Shown here one piece after another: positions 14,128-23,214 of a stretch of DNA of 41,428 bases; position 1 is the first letter of the stretch, and every line of letters begins with the position of its first letter. This DNA is from an uncultured Alphaproteobacteria bacterium. Its GTDB lineage: Bacteria > Pseudomonadota > Alphaproteobacteria > CAAHEQ01 > UBA3637. A program made the translations under genes and the position numbers. The stretch covers positions 1 through 41,428 of the forward strand of contig CASECI010000032.1 of NCBI GenBank assembly GCA_949286465.1. Reading direction: 5' to 3'. Under the pieces are notes generated by a model, which saw only the letters and a list, made by a program, of their open reading frames with translations, made no database searches and was not told where the DNA came from.

Positions 14128-15015
14128 ATGAGTCGAGATGATTTTTTAAAATATTTTGATGGTCAGACCTTTAATCTTTATATCTTTCGAGATTTTGGAT
14201 TAATGACTTATACTGAATTCCGCAATTTTCTGAATGGAGTGAATTCTTTATTTGATAAGGGAAATAAAGAAGATAATTTTATCAAATTAACGGATAAAGA
14301 GCGAAAAGTTTTATTTAAGTTTTTAGATAAAATAAAAAATCAAACTTTGTATCTAGATTCGAAGCAATTATTTCAGTTTTTGAAACATTATGTTGATTTT
14401 TCTATTTTAGATATAATGGTTTTCCCAATAAAATTAAAACAGATGGAAGTAAGTCCTCTCAAAATAAAGGGAGGATGTTGTCAGACTGAGGATACGATAC
14501 ATTTTTTAACAAGAAGTAATAATACGAGGGAACATATAGATGCTTGTTGTTGTATTATAAAGGATACTTTTCAAGAAATGTATGCACAGAAAGAAAATTT
14601 AAATCCAAGGATTGATAAAATATATTATCGTATGCGGTTAGACTTTAAATCAATTATGCGAGGTGTTCCGGAGTATTATTTTTTTAAAGATTATTTAGAT
14701 ATATTACGACTTATAGAAAAGGTAGAGCCATCTCGTTTAAAAAACTTTAACGTGTTAATTAAAACATATGAAGATGCTTTTAGGACGAAAGAGAAACCGT
14801 TGTCAGATAGAGATTTGAAGTCAAAAGTCATGTTATTGACTCAATTAACTGAGAGGGCTTTTTTTTATAACCCGAGTCTGAGTTATGCGACGAGGAAGTC
14901 TATTTTTAATTATTATCCAGAAATTTTTAGACATGTAGAAGATGTTCTTTATTGGGAAGGTCTATCAAGAAAAGATATTGTCAAGCAAATTTCTCGAAAT
15001 TATGAGAAAGAATAA
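14128..15015 (+). CDS. Unknown protein, first of two tandem diverged paralogues (295 aa)
   Basis: I do not recognise it. It has no signal peptide or membrane segment and is mostly helical, with a Cys cluster (GGCCQ at about 115 and DACCCII at about 139). Comparison by eye with the next gene shows shared landmarks: an N-terminal F-x-x-G-[LF] segment (FRDFGLMTYTEF against FYELGFISKLEL), a central GVPE motif (IMRGVPEYYFFKD against ALSGVPETIYRSN), and a late L-x-x-LT-x(5)-Y-[NS]-P-x-L motif. It is first in a probable operon with the paralogue and queH, behind a promoter with a palindrome. Only a weak ribosome site precedes the ATG. Confidence 0.7.
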   Translation: MSRDDFLKYFDGQTFNLYIFRDFGLMTYTEFRNFLNGVNSLFDKGNKEDNFIKLTDKERKVLFKFLDKIKNQTLYLDSKQLFQFLKHYVDFSILDIMVFPIKLKQMEVSPLKIKGGCCQTEDTIHFLTRSNNTREHIDACCCIIKDTFQEMYAQKENLNPRIDKIYYRMRLDFKSIMRGVPEYYFFKDYLDILRLIEKVEPSRLKNFNVLIKTYEDAFRTKEKPLSDRDLKSKVMLLTQLTERAFFYNPSLSYATRKSIFNYYPEIFRHVEDVLYWEGLSRKDIVKQISRNYEKE

Positions 15016-15025
15016 GGAGAATGAG

Positions 15026-16021
15026 ATGAAAAAAACTGTTGAAAAAAAATTCTGCTTAAATCACCTTTCTCTCAAGGGTTTTAATGTTGCTCTATTTTAT
15101 GAGCTTGGTTTTATTAGCAAGTTAGAGCTAGCATTATTAGATCCGTATTATTCAAAATATGATAAATATCTTCCTGATGTTTTTTACTCTTTTGAGGATG
15201 AGGAGGAGCAATCTGATTTAGCGTCTCGTGTGGAAGGCTTAGAAGATCATTCATGTTTATCGAAATTTGATGTTATGTTGGGTGGAGACATCCTAGAGAG
15301 TTTTGCAATTGCGTTAGAATTAAAAAAAATTGAGATGCAACATGAAACGGCAGCAGAAAATCATTTAATAGATGATAGCAATCGGTTTAAAACATTAGCA
15401 GAGATGTTATTGCCTTTTTATGATGAAAAAGGACATATTTGTTCAGCGAATGTAGAAGAACAAATATTAACTTTATCGTATATTTGTTATAACCTTTTTG
15501 ATAAGGAATGGTCTTCGAATGTGGAGGAGAAGCGTCAATTTTTTAAAGAGAGTCTATTAAAAGCTCTTAGTGGAGTTCCTGAGACAATTTATAGGAGCAA
15601 TAAGGAAGATGTTAATACAAGTATACATAATGTTGTAGATAATATACCAGATTTTTTGAATAAACCAAAATTGTCAGAGTTTGAGGAGCTTTTATTAGAA
15701 AGAGAGAATAAACGCAATTATCATATTCGAAAAAATAGCTATAAGTTGATAAGATTTGTGGATCAATATTTTGATAAAAAGAAGCAAAGCTTAGCAGAAG
15801 AAGAATTAGAAAATAGAATGGTTCATTTGATGGCTCTAACGGATGCCGTCATATTATATAGTCCGTATCTTCGATTGGATGAGAAAATAGAATTATCGGA
15901 TCGGTTAGATAAATTTTGCTTAGATAAGCAAAAAGAAAAGAAACTTTTACCTAAGTTATCTATAGAGAGTAGAAATCTTAGATTATATTTATATAAGAAA
16001 GAAAGAGAAAGAGAAGAATAA
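15026..16021 (+). CDS. Unknown protein, second tandem paralogue (331 aa)
   Basis: The start is placed at ATG 15026 (MKKTVEKKFCLNHL), six bases after AAGGAG; the open frame extends upstream into the previous gene without a ribosome site. It is soluble, helical and charged, with a Lys/Glu-rich C-terminal end (KKEREREE). It shares the GVPE and LT-x(5)-Y-x-P motifs with the preceding protein, so the pair probably arose by duplication and diverged strongly. Its TAA overlaps the queH ATG by one base, implying translational coupling. Whether the function relates to tRNA modification or the pair merely shares the transcript is unknown. Confidence 0.72.
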   Translation: MKKTVEKKFCLNHLSLKGFNVALFYELGFISKLELALLDPYYSKYDKYLPDVFYSFEDEEEQSDLASRVEGLEDHSCLSKFDVMLGGDILESFAIALELKKIEMQHETAAENHLIDDSNRFKTLAEMLLPFYDEKGHICSANVEEQILTLSYICYNLFDKEWSSNVEEKRQFFKESLLKALSGVPETIYRSNKEDVNTSIHNVVDNIPDFLNKPKLSEFEELLLERENKRNYHIRKNSYKLIRFVDQYFDKKKQSLAEEELENRMVHLMALTDAVILYSPYLRLDEKIELSDRLDKFCLDKQKEKKLLPKLSIESRNLRLYLYKKEREREE

Positions 16022-16554
16022 TGATAGCGAATCATCTTTTATTAGTATCTTGCTGTGGTCCGTGTTCATGTGGAGTTATTAAACATTTAGTTCAAGAAGG
16101 TCAATCCTTTTCTGTTTTATTTTATAATCCTAATATCCAACCTTATGAGGAATATAATAAACGAAAAGATGAAAATAAAAGAATTTGTGAGCTATATAAT
16201 GTTCCATTTATAGAATTAGAGTATGATCATGAGCGCTGGTGTGATGCTATACAAGGTTTAGAAAATGAGCCGGAACGAGGAAAACGATGTGATATTTGTT
16301 TTTATTTAAGACTTTTACGCGCTTGTCAATATGCAAAAGAGCATGGGTTTGATGCAGTCACTTCTGTTTTAGGAGTTTCTCGATATAAGGACTTAGAACA
16401 AGTTAATCGAGCAGGTAAAAAAGCATCGGATGCAGTTGGTATTCCTTATTTAGATATCAATTGGCGGAAGAACGGTTTAGAAAATCTTCGTCAGGCTTTG
16501 GTTAAGGAACTTGATTTATATGCTCAAAATTATTGTGGGTGTCATCCAAGATAG
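16021..16554 (+). CDS. queH: Epoxyqueuosine reductase QueH
   Basis: A 177-aa protein of the former DUF208 family, which makes queuosine from epoxyqueuosine in the wobble position of GUN tRNAs and replaces the unrelated cobalamin enzyme QueG. Visible motifs: CCGPCS at 11-16, NPNIQPYEEYNKR (about 36-48), RCDICFYLRL (C90, C93) and YCGC near the end (C172, C174). The Cys pairs bind a 4Fe-4S cluster and a second metal in the family. The tail after YCGC is short (HPR) where many homologues continue. It is coupled by a one-base overlap to the upstream unknown gene and lacks its own good Shine-Dalgarno. A shared terminator separates it from convergent pgk. Confidence 0.93.
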   Translation: MIANHLLLVSCCGPCSCGVIKHLVQEGQSFSVLFYNPNIQPYEEYNKRKDENKRICELYNVPFIELEYDHERWCDAIQGLENEPERGKRCDICFYLRLLRACQYAKEHGFDAVTSVLGVSRYKDLEQVNRAGKKASDAVGIPYLDINWRKNGLENLRQALVKELDLYAQNYCGCHPR

Positions 16555-16574
16555 ATGGATAAAAAAGAATATAA

Positions 16575-16603
16575 AAAAATCCTGTTTTAGAAACAGGATT
16601 TTT
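16575..16603. terminator. Bidirectional terminator between queH and pgk
   Basis: CCTGTTT (16581-16587) pairs with AAACAGG (16591-16597), extended by A/T pairs, with a three-base loop. An A run lies on one side and a T run on the other. Confidence 0.85.
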
Positions 16604-16620
16604 TTTTATTTGTTTTTGAT

Positions 16621-17817
16621 TTATTTTTCTAAGACTTTAACGCCTGGTAATTGTTTACCTTCCATCCATTCTAGGAAAGCGCCACCAGCAGCAGAAACGT
16701 ATGTTAAGTCTGCTTTAACGCCGGCTTTTTTCAAAGAAGAAACGGTATCGCCACCGCCAGCAACAGAAGTTAGTTTTCCTTCTTTTGTTAATTCAGCGAC
16801 AGCTTTTGCAATAGTGTTTGTTGCCGTATCGAAAGGCTTAATTTCGAAAGCGCCAACAGGCCCATTCCAAATTAAGGTCTTGCATTTTTTAATAACATCA
16901 ATAAATTCCTGAGTAGACTTAGGACCAATATCAGGGAAGATTTTGTTTTCAGGTAAATCTGTTACATCAGCATAGCGAGCGGGTTGACCTTCAGCAAATT
17001 CATCGACCCACATCAAATCTACAGGTAAAACAATCTGACAATTTCCAGCGTTTTTCAAGATGTTTTGAGCAGTGTCTAGCATGCTTGTTTCTACCATGGC
17101 TTTATCGCCCATTTTATATCCTTTGGCCGCTAAGAAAGTATTTGCCATAGCTCCACCGATGAGTAAGTAATCAACTTTTTTAACAAGATTTCCTAATAAA
17201 TCAAGTTTAGTAGAAATTTTAGAACCACCGACAATTGCAACAACGGGGTGTTCTGGATTTTCTAAAGCTTTATCTAATGCGTCTAGTTCTTCTTGCATTA
17301 ATCTTCCAGCGGCTTTTACAGGGACAAAAGAAGCCATCCCTGCGGTAGATGCATGCGCTCTATGCGCAGTTGAGAAAGCATCATCTACATAAATATCAAT
17401 GCCTTGTGCAAGTTGTTTACAGAAATTATCATCATTTTTTTCTTCGCCGGGATAGAAGCGTAAATTTTCTAGTAAAATGATGTCTCCATCTTTCATATTG
17501 CGAATAGCTGTTTGTACTTTGTCACCGATGCAGTCATCAATAAATAAAACCTTTTTTCCAGAAGCTTTTTCAAGCTCAGGAGCAATAAAAGCAAGAGAGA
17601 ATTCGGGTTTCTTTTCTCCATCAGGGCGGCCAAAATGAGAAGCAACAACAACCTTAGCTCCTTTATCAGCTAATTCATTCATTGTTGGAACGAAGCGATC
17701 AATTCTTGTGGTATCTGTTACTTTTCCTTCTTTTGCAGGAACATTTAAGTCTGCACGAACAAAGACAACTTTGCCTTTGATTTCTTTTAAATCATTTAAT
17801 GTATTAAACTTAGACAT
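16621..17817 (-). CDS. pgk: Phosphoglycerate kinase
   Basis: A 398-aa protein of normal length. The enzyme transfers phosphate between 1,3-bisphosphoglycerate and ADP in glycolysis and the Calvin-type lower pathway. The N-domain signature (KVVFVRADLNVPAKEGKV), the basic substrate site (ASHFGRPDG), the hinge/ATP region (VVAIVGGSKISTKLDLL, VDYLLIGGAMANTFL) and the C-terminal nucleotide loop (SVAGGGDTVSSLKKAG) are all present. It stands alone here, without gap or fba, with its own promoter. A GAGGG precedes the ATG. Confidence 0.98.
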   Translation of the reverse strand: MSKFNTLNDLKEIKGKVVFVRADLNVPAKEGKVTDTTRIDRFVPTMNELADKGAKVVVASHFGRPDGEKKPEFSLAFIAPELEKASGKKVLFIDDCIGDKVQTAIRNMKDGDIILLENLRFYPGEEKNDDNFCKQLAQGIDIYVDDAFSTAHRAHASTAGMASFVPVKAAGRLMQEELDALDKALENPEHPVVAIVGGSKISTKLDLLGNLVKKVDYLLIGGAMANTFLAAKGYKMGDKAMVETSMLDTAQNILKNAGNCQIVLPVDLMWVDEFAEGQPARYADVTDLPENKIFPDIGPKSTQEFIDVIKKCKTLIWNGPVGAFEIKPFDTATNTIAKAVAELTKEGKLTSVAGGGDTVSSLKKAGVKADLTYVSAAGGAFLEWMEGKQLPGVKVLEK

Positions 17818-17851
17818 TTTACCCTCTTATAAAATCTATTTTAGAATTCAT

Positions 17852-17880
17852 ATTAGATACAAAGGAAAAAGTATTTGCAA
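17852..17880 (-). promoter_or_regulatory. Promoter of pgk
   Basis: Minus strand TTGCAA (17880-17875), 17 bases, TCTAAT (17857-17852), about 35 bases before the start codon. Confidence 0.6.
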
Positions 17881-17933
17881 GTAAAAAATATTCAATATGC
17901 TCTAAGATATTATTTTTATTACTTTTAAATGAA

Positions 17934-17962
17934 TTGTTTTGTAAGAAAAAACATGATACAAT
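17934..17962 (+). promoter_or_regulatory. Promoter of the ankyrin-like gene
   Basis: TTGTTT (17934-17939), 17 bases, TACAAT (17957-17962), about 20 bases before the GTG start. Confidence 0.5.
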
Positions 17963-17983
17963 TTAAGAAAAAAGGAGATTTGT

Positions 17984-19030
17984 GTGATAGAGAAAGAAAT
18001 CTCAATTTCTGATGCAGAAAAGGCACAAAAGGCACTTATTCATTTATGCAAAATGCCTCCTCAACAATTAAAGTATTCTCCTGTTGCTAAAGTTGATAAT
18101 TTAATTCAAAAGGGGGCTTCTTTTATAAGAAAAGGTGAAAATGGTTTTATTCCAATAGAACTTGCTGTTATTGCAGGAAATGAAGCAATGTTTTCTTTGT
18201 TTGTTGCAAGGGGTGGAAATGTCAACAAATATCCAACTCTTCTTTTTTATAGTAACATATGTGGCCAGGGTTCATTGTTCCAACAAATTTATGAAATGAG
18301 CTCATGGCGCATGAAGCTGAAAGCAAAAAGAATTGCTTACAAAAAGGAAATGATAAAAGAATATGAAAATAATAAATTTATATTTTGTTCTTCTTTTTCA
18401 AAGCGAAGTTGGATAGAAACAGAAAGGGCAAAATATGAAATGCTATCGCAAGTTATTTCTCTTCCTTTAAAAAAAACTTTAGAAGACTATTTTTATGCTT
18501 ACTTTTCTCTTAGTTCTATGAAACGAAAGCAGTATCAAGACTTACTATCTATCAAAACAGCGATGAAAAAAAGCTTGTTGATCGGGCAAGGAGATTATTT
18601 AGTTCCATTGTTTTTAGATGCTGTAAATAAAAAGAAAGTACTTGTTATTGATTATTTGTATACATATGGAGATATTTTTTTAGTATCGGAAAAAGCATTT
18701 AAATCTGTTCCATCGGATAAGGAAGATGCTTTTATGGAGAATTGGCTATATGTCACAGATGAAGTATCGAAACTAAGGCAACGACGCCAAAAGCAACAAA
18801 TAAAAAAAAGAAATACGACATGTAAAAAGTTTATCAGGCGTTTATTGCGGAGGATAAAGAAAAGCAGAAGAGAGCGTTTCTATACACAAACAAAAACAGT
18901 TCCTATAAGAAGAATAAAAATAGTTCCACTTGATCCAGAAACAAAAGTTCAAAAAGATGTAGAAAATTTATGTTTGCCTTCAGAACAAAAACAAAAGATG
19001 ATTTTTTTATCCAAAGATAAAGAACGTTAA
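17984..19030 (+). CDS. Unknown protein with one ankyrin-like repeat and a basic C-terminus (348 aa)
   Basis: Starts at GTG 17984, seven bases after AGGAG and shortly after a promoter. Residues about 57-85 (GFIPIELAVIAGNEAMFSLF, then ARGGNVN) fit a single degenerate ankyrin repeat (G-x-x-P-[IL]-x-LA-x-x-x-G-N). The rest is helical. The C-terminal third is strongly basic (RQRRQKQQIKKRNT, FIRRLLRRIKKSRRERF), which suggests nucleic acid or membrane-surface contact. It has no signal peptide. One repeat is too few for a full ankyrin fold, so more may have decayed. The function is unknown. It is not obviously part of the downstream ruvAB operon. Confidence 0.7.
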   Translation: MIEKEISISDAEKAQKALIHLCKMPPQQLKYSPVAKVDNLIQKGASFIRKGENGFIPIELAVIAGNEAMFSLFVARGGNVNKYPTLLFYSNICGQGSLFQQIYEMSSWRMKLKAKRIAYKKEMIKEYENNKFIFCSSFSKRSWIETERAKYEMLSQVISLPLKKTLEDYFYAYFSLSSMKRKQYQDLLSIKTAMKKSLLIGQGDYLVPLFLDAVNKKKVLVIDYLYTYGDIFLVSEKAFKSVPSDKEDAFMENWLYVTDEVSKLRQRRQKQQIKKRNTTCKKFIRRLLRRIKKSRRERFYTQTKTVPIRRIKIVPLDPETKVQKDVENLCLPSEQKQKMIFLSKDKER

Positions 19031-19117
19031 AGATATTTCTTTGAAATTATCTTTCTTCTCTTTCTTTTTTAGAAAAAAATGCGTATGATGAATTGGAAAG
19101 AATAGAGAAGGGAAAAA

Positions 19118-19723
19118 ATGATAGCAAAATTAACAGGCATCGTAGATTATATTGGAGACGGCTTTTTAATTTTAGATGTGAATGGTGTTGGATATCGTGT
19201 ATTTTGTTCGAATCAAACACTATCGAAATGCTCCTCAAAAGGGATGAATATGAGCCTTTTTATTGAGACACAAGTAAGAGAAGATCATATTCACCTTTTC
19301 GGTTTTAGTGATGCTGCAGAAAAAGAATGGTTTACGACTTTGACAAATGTTCAAGGTGTTGGTTCTAAAGTTGGCTTGGCGATTTTATCTGCATTAACGC
19401 CTCAAGATTTAGGTTTAGCGATAGCGACGGGAGATTCTAAGGCAATTACTCGAGCGAATGGTGTTGGTCCTAAGTTAGCTGTTCGTATCGTGACTGAATT
19501 AAAGGGGAAAACAGGGACAATAGGAGTTTCCTTGTCTGAGATACAAATGGCAGATACGGCAACCGGTTTAATGAATGAGTCTATATCCGCTTTGGTTAAT
19601 CTAGGATATGGACGAAGTGAAGCCGGAATGGTTGTCGGCATGATTATAAAGGAAAATCCGGAAGCTAAACTATCCGATATTATTAGGTTATCATTAAAGG
19701 AAATGGGTCAGAACCATGGTTGA
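19118..19723 (+). CDS. ruvA: Holliday junction helicase subunit RuvA
   Basis: A 201-aa protein. RuvA tetramers bind Holliday junctions and load RuvB for branch migration. The N-terminal OB domain ([20 protein letters not shown], then GVGYRVF), the helix-hairpin-helix segments ([16 protein letters not shown] and [13 protein letters not shown]) and the C-terminal RuvB-binding three-helix domain (about 150-200, [12 protein letters not shown]) are visible. AAGGGA lies five bases before the ATG. The last 8 bases overlap ruvB. ruvC, often upstream in alphaproteobacteria, is not in the window. Confidence 0.97.
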   Translation: MIAKLTGIVDYIGDGFLILDVNGVGYRVFCSNQTLSKCSSKGMNMSLFIETQVREDHIHLFGFSDAAEKEWFTTLTNVQGVGSKVGLAILSALTPQDLGLAIATGDSKAITRANGVGPKLAVRIVTELKGKTGTIGVSLSEIQMADTATGLMNESISALVNLGYGRSEAGMVVGMIIKENPEAKLSDIIRLSLKEMGQNHG

Positions 19724-20744
19724 TGAACGCATTATTACGCCTCAGAGAATAAGTGGTGATGAAGAGTTTTATACAGGGATTCGTCCTCAAACATTGGATG
19801 ACTTTGTTGGACAAAAGCAAGCTTGTTCTAATTTACGTGTTTTCGTAAAGGCGGCGAAAGAAAGAGGAGAGGCTTTAGATCATGTTTTATTGTTTGGCCC
19901 TCCGGGTTTGGGGAAGACGACCTTAGCTCAAATTATCGCAAAAGAATTAGGTGTCGGCTTTCGTCCGACTTCAGCACCTATGATTTCAAAGGCTGGAGAT
20001 TTGGCGGCAATATTAACGAACTTAGAAAAAAATGATGTTTTATTTATTGATGAGATTCATAGATTAAATCCCACAATAGAAGAAGTACTTTATTCTGCCA
20101 TGGAAGATTTTCAGTTAGATTTGGTTATAGGGGAAGGTCCAGCGGCTCGTTCCGTTCGTATAGATTTACAGCCATTTACTCTTGTAGGTGCGACAACTCG
20201 TTCAGGTTTGTTGACGACTCCTTTAAGGGATCGTTTTGGGATACCTTTAAGGTTGAACTTCTATGATGTTGATGATTTACAAAAGATTGTCACACGTGCA
20301 GCACGAATACTGAAGATAGGCATGACAGAAGAGGGTGCTCATGAGATAGCCAAAAGATCTAGAGGGACGCCTCGTGTCGCCGGGAGACTACTCCGCCGTG
20401 TCAGGGATTTTGCCGTTGTTGCGGGTAAAAAAGAGATAGATGTTGACATAGCTGATTCAGCTTTAGGGCAATTAGAAGTAGATAAAGCAGGTTTAGATGC
20501 GATGGATAGAAGGTATTTGCGCTGCATCGCAGAAAAATATGCTGGAGGTCCTGTTGGAGCAGATACATTATCTGCGGCTTTGTCAGAAGAAAGAGATACG
20601 ATAGAAGAAGTAATAGAGCCTTACTTAATGCAAGAAGGTTTAGTTCAAAGAACACCTAGAGGAAGAATGCTTTCATCTGCCGGTTTTAAACATTTAGGTT
20701 TGAAAGCACCAATATCTAATCCAACATTGTTTGATGAGGAATAA
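19716..20744 (+). CDS. ruvB: Holliday junction helicase ATPase RuvB
   Basis: A 342-aa AAA+ motor that drives branch migration with RuvA. Walker A is GPPGLGKTT at 61-69, Walker B IDEIH at 111-115, with sensor 1 ([11 protein letters not shown]) and the Arg-finger region ([12 protein letters not shown]). The C-terminal winged helix ends with [19 protein letters not shown]. It overlaps ruvA by 8 bases and is followed two bases later by ybgC, so it heads into the Tol-Pal genes on one transcript. Confidence 0.98.
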   Translation: MVDERIITPQRISGDEEFYTGIRPQTLDDFVGQKQACSNLRVFVKAAKERGEALDHVLLFGPPGLGKTTLAQIIAKELGVGFRPTSAPMISKAGDLAAILTNLEKNDVLFIDEIHRLNPTIEEVLYSAMEDFQLDLVIGEGPAARSVRIDLQPFTLVGATTRSGLLTTPLRDRFGIPLRLNFYDVDDLQKIVTRAARILKIGMTEEGAHEIAKRSRGTPRVAGRLLRRVRDFAVVAGKKEIDVDIADSALGQLEVDKAGLDAMDRRYLRCIAEKYAGGPVGADTLSAALSEERDTIEEVIEPYLMQEGLVQRTPRGRMLSSAGFKHLGLKAPISNPTLFDEE

Positions 20745-20746
20745 AA

Positions 20747-21154
20747 ATGATACATCAATTACCAATACGCATATACTATGAAGATACAGATGCTGGTGGG
20801 GTTGTCTACCATTCAAATTATTTAAAGTACGCAGAACGAGCTCGGTCAGAATTTTTATATAATTCTGGATTCACTAATCTAGGCTTAATAGAGCGCGGTT
20901 TAGGGATTATGATACGTCGTTGTGAGATGGATTTTAAAGCTCCAGCAAGACTTGAAGATATTATCGTTGTTCATACGAAAATAGATTCTATAGGTGGCGC
21001 ATCTATGGTGATGGACCAAACAGTTAAAAGAGGAGACCAGACTTTGGTTAATATGAAAATTCATGTTGTCTTTGTTGATCCTAAAGCATTAAAACCTGTT
21101 CGGTTGCCAGTAGATGTTCGAGAACAATTTGAGAAATATGTAGAGAAGGAATAA
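20747..21154 (+). CDS. ybgC: Acyl-CoA thioesterase of the Tol-Pal locus
   Basis: A 135-aa hotdog-fold enzyme. The signature YYEDTDAGGVVYHSNYLKYAERAR (about 9-32) carries the catalytic Asp of the 4-hydroxybenzoyl-CoA thioesterase family. YbgC hydrolyses short- or medium-chain acyl thioesters and is linked to phospholipid metabolism at the Tol complex. It lies in the conserved slot directly before tolQ (gap of three bases) and directly after ruvB. Confidence 0.94.
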   Translation: MIHQLPIRIYYEDTDAGGVVYHSNYLKYAERARSEFLYNSGFTNLGLIERGLGIMIRRCEMDFKAPARLEDIIVVHTKIDSIGGASMVMDQTVKRGDQTLVNMKIHVVFVDPKALKPVRLPVDVREQFEKYVEKE

Positions 21155-21157
21155 AAT

Positions 21158-21871
21158 ATGCAAGGTGAAGTAGAAGTAGCAGCTCGGACGACACTTTCTT
21201 TATGGGGAATGTTTGAGCACTCAGATATCTTTATGAAGCTTCTAATGATAGCGATGGTTTTGGCTTCTATTTGGTCATGGGCAATTATTTTTAATAAAAT
21301 AAAAACCTTTCGTTATGTGAAAGAACAATCAAAGAAATTTGAAGATAAGTTTTGGAGTGGTCAATCTCTAGATGGCTTATATGAGAAAATCAAGAGTAGG
21401 CCTTTATCTCCAATAGAAGCCATTTTTGCTTCGGCGATGAAAGAGTGGAAACGTTCAGCCTCTCGTAAAGAGTTGAAGAACAAAGGCGTCAATGTTCAAG
21501 AACGGATAGATAAAGTAATGCAAATTACAATTGATAGAGAAGCGGAAAATTTAGAAACGCATATGATTTTTTTAGCTTCAACTGGATCAGTATCTCCTTT
21601 ACTAGGTTTGTTTGGAACGGTTTGGGGAATTATGGATAGTTTTCATTCTATAGGATTAACGCAGAATACAAATATTGCAGCTGTTGCACCTGGTGTTGCG
21701 GAGGCTTTATTGACAACAGCAATCGGTTTGATTGCAGCAATTCCGGCCTTAATTGCGTATAATAAGTTTTCTAATGATATTGATAGGATGACAAATAGAA
21801 TGGAGACTTTTTCTGGAGAATTGTCTGCTATTATTAGCCGTCAAATAGAACAAGTAGGGAGTGAAGACTGA
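21158..21871 (+). CDS. tolQ: Tol-Pal inner membrane motor subunit TolQ
   Basis: A 237-aa MotA/TolQ/ExbB family protein. Three membrane segments are seen: about 28-48 (LLMIAMVLASIWSWAII), about 130-155 (FLASTGSVSPLLGLFGTVWG) and about 175-200 (VAEALLTTAIGLIAAIPALI), with a cytoplasmic domain between the first two. With TolR it uses the proton gradient to energise TolA. Its TGA overlaps the tolR ATG by one base. Confidence 0.97.
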   Translation: MQGEVEVAARTTLSLWGMFEHSDIFMKLLMIAMVLASIWSWAIIFNKIKTFRYVKEQSKKFEDKFWSGQSLDGLYEKIKSRPLSPIEAIFASAMKEWKRSASRKELKNKGVNVQERIDKVMQITIDREAENLETHMIFLASTGSVSPLLGLFGTVWGIMDSFHSIGLTQNTNIAAVAPGVAEALLTTAIGLIAAIPALIAYNKFSNDIDRMTNRMETFSGELSAIISRQIEQVGSED

Positions 21872-22314
21872 TGCTCTTATCTCGTCGTCATCGAAGAGTT
21901 CGGATAAGAAGTGAAGTTAATTTAACGCCATTAATTGACGTTATGACCTCTTTGTTAGCCATTTTTATGATAACAGCTCCTTTGTTAACAACCGGAATTC
22001 CCTTGAATTTACCTAAGGGCGATGGTAAACAAATTCAAGGGCAGGATAAGACTTTGGATTTGGGTGTAAATGCTCAAGGAGAGATTTTTGTTGGAGAGGA
22101 AAAAATAGAATTATCTGAATTACTTCCAAAAGTTCAAGCAATTATAACAGAAAATCCAGATATTAAAATGATGATTAGTGCAGATAAAAATGCTTCTTAT
22201 GGCGATGTTATTGAAGTAATGGCTCTTTTAAGAACGGCAGGGTATACAGAAGTTGGGTTAAAAACAGATTCTCAAGTAATGAAAGCTCCATCTTCTCAAA
22301 AGAAAAGGAAGTAA
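21871..22314 (+). CDS. tolR: Tol-Pal motor subunit TolR
   Basis: A 147-aa ExbD/TolR family protein. The short basic cytoplasmic N-terminus is followed by one membrane helix with the essential proton-carrying Asp at 23 (NLTPLIDVMTSLLAIFMI) and a periplasmic domain (about 45-140) that ends in GYTEVGLKTDS. It is coupled to tolQ by a stop/start overlap and is followed three bases later by tolA. Confidence 0.97.
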   Translation: MLLSRRHRRVRIRSEVNLTPLIDVMTSLLAIFMITAPLLTTGIPLNLPKGDGKQIQGQDKTLDLGVNAQGEIFVGEEKIELSELLPKVQAIITENPDIKMMISADKNASYGDVIEVMALLRTAGYTEVGLKTDSQVMKAPSSQKKRK

Positions 22315-22317
22315 AGA

Positions 22318-23202
22318 GTGAGGACATCTTTCTTTTATTCTCTTCTTTTGCATATTTCTTTATTTATCTTCCTTTTTGTTCAATTACCAGAATGGAGTTC
22401 TTCTCAACAAGAAAAAATAGAGCCTGCTCCGATTATGGTCGACTTAAGAAAAATTGAAATTGCTGAAAAAACAAATCTTCCTCCTCAAGGTAATCAAAAA
22501 AAAGAAACATCTAAAATAAGTGAAGAAAAAAAAGTTCTTTCAGTTGCTCCACCGAAGGCTAAGCCAGCTCCTCCGAAACCGCGTCCAGCTCCTAAGGATG
22601 AGAACTCGGTGAAAGTTCAACCCAAAGAAAAGAAGCAAGACATTCCTGTTACTAAAGTTAAATCTAAACCTGTGCCAAGTGCGTTTTCTAAAAAGCAAAC
22701 GACAAATAAAAAAGAAAGTAAAGAAGAAAGTTTAGAGAGTTTACTTGCTTCTGTTGAAAAGATGTCGCAATCACAACCTGTGCAATCTTCTAAGCCGGTA
22801 GAAAAAAAAGAAAATGCCTCTTCTGGGGTTAAGGGGGGGATCAAAGGAGATATTTCACAGAAATTGACAATGAGTGAATTAGATTTTATATCAACAGCGA
22901 TTCGAAAGAATTGGAATCTAGATCCTGGAGCAGAAGGAATAGATACAATGATTATCGAAATTCGGATTTCTTTAGATAAGACCGGAAAGGTCTATCAGGC
23001 AGATATTTTAGATAAGAAAAGATATCAGACAGATATGTCTTTTCGTTCAGTTGCAGAAAGTGCAAGAAGAGCTATTTATATATGTGATGGACAAGGTCTA
23101 GATTCTCCATTTAGAATATTAGCACAAAAAAGACCTGAGACATATAATCAATGGAAGGATATTGTTTTGCGTTTTAATCCCATGGATGGGGGCGTATTTT
23201 AA
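22318..23202 (+). CDS. tolA: Tol-Pal energy transducer TolA
   Basis: A 294-aa protein starting at GTG 22318. The N-terminal membrane anchor (SFFYSLLLHISLFIFLF) keeps the S-x3-H motif (S8, H12) through which TolA contacts TolQR. A Lys/Pro/Glu-rich periplasmic stalk follows (about 35-175), then a C-terminal TonB-like domain (about 180-294, with AIRKNWNLDPG and SLDKTGKVYQ) that reaches Pal and TolB. The stalk is shorter and more Pro-rich than in enterobacteria, as in other alphaproteobacteria. It contains a G7 run at 22833-22839. Confidence 0.93.
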   Translation: MRTSFFYSLLLHISLFIFLFVQLPEWSSSQQEKIEPAPIMVDLRKIEIAEKTNLPPQGNQKKETSKISEEKKVLSVAPPKAKPAPPKPRPAPKDENSVKVQPKEKKQDIPVTKVKSKPVPSAFSKKQTTNKKESKEESLESLLASVEKMSQSQPVQSSKPVEKKENASSGVKGGIKGDISQKLTMSELDFISTAIRKNWNLDPGAEGIDTMIIEIRISLDKTGKVYQADILDKKRYQTDMSFRSVAESARRAIYICDGQGLDSPFRILAQKRPETYNQWKDIVLRFNPMDGGVF

Positions 23203-23214
23203 AAGAGGTAAAAA

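Noticed and set aside
22833..22839. G7 run in tolA as a second phase-variation tract
   Set aside because: Too short for frequent slippage, and tolA is a housekeeping gene; the run encodes Gly-Gly in a linker.
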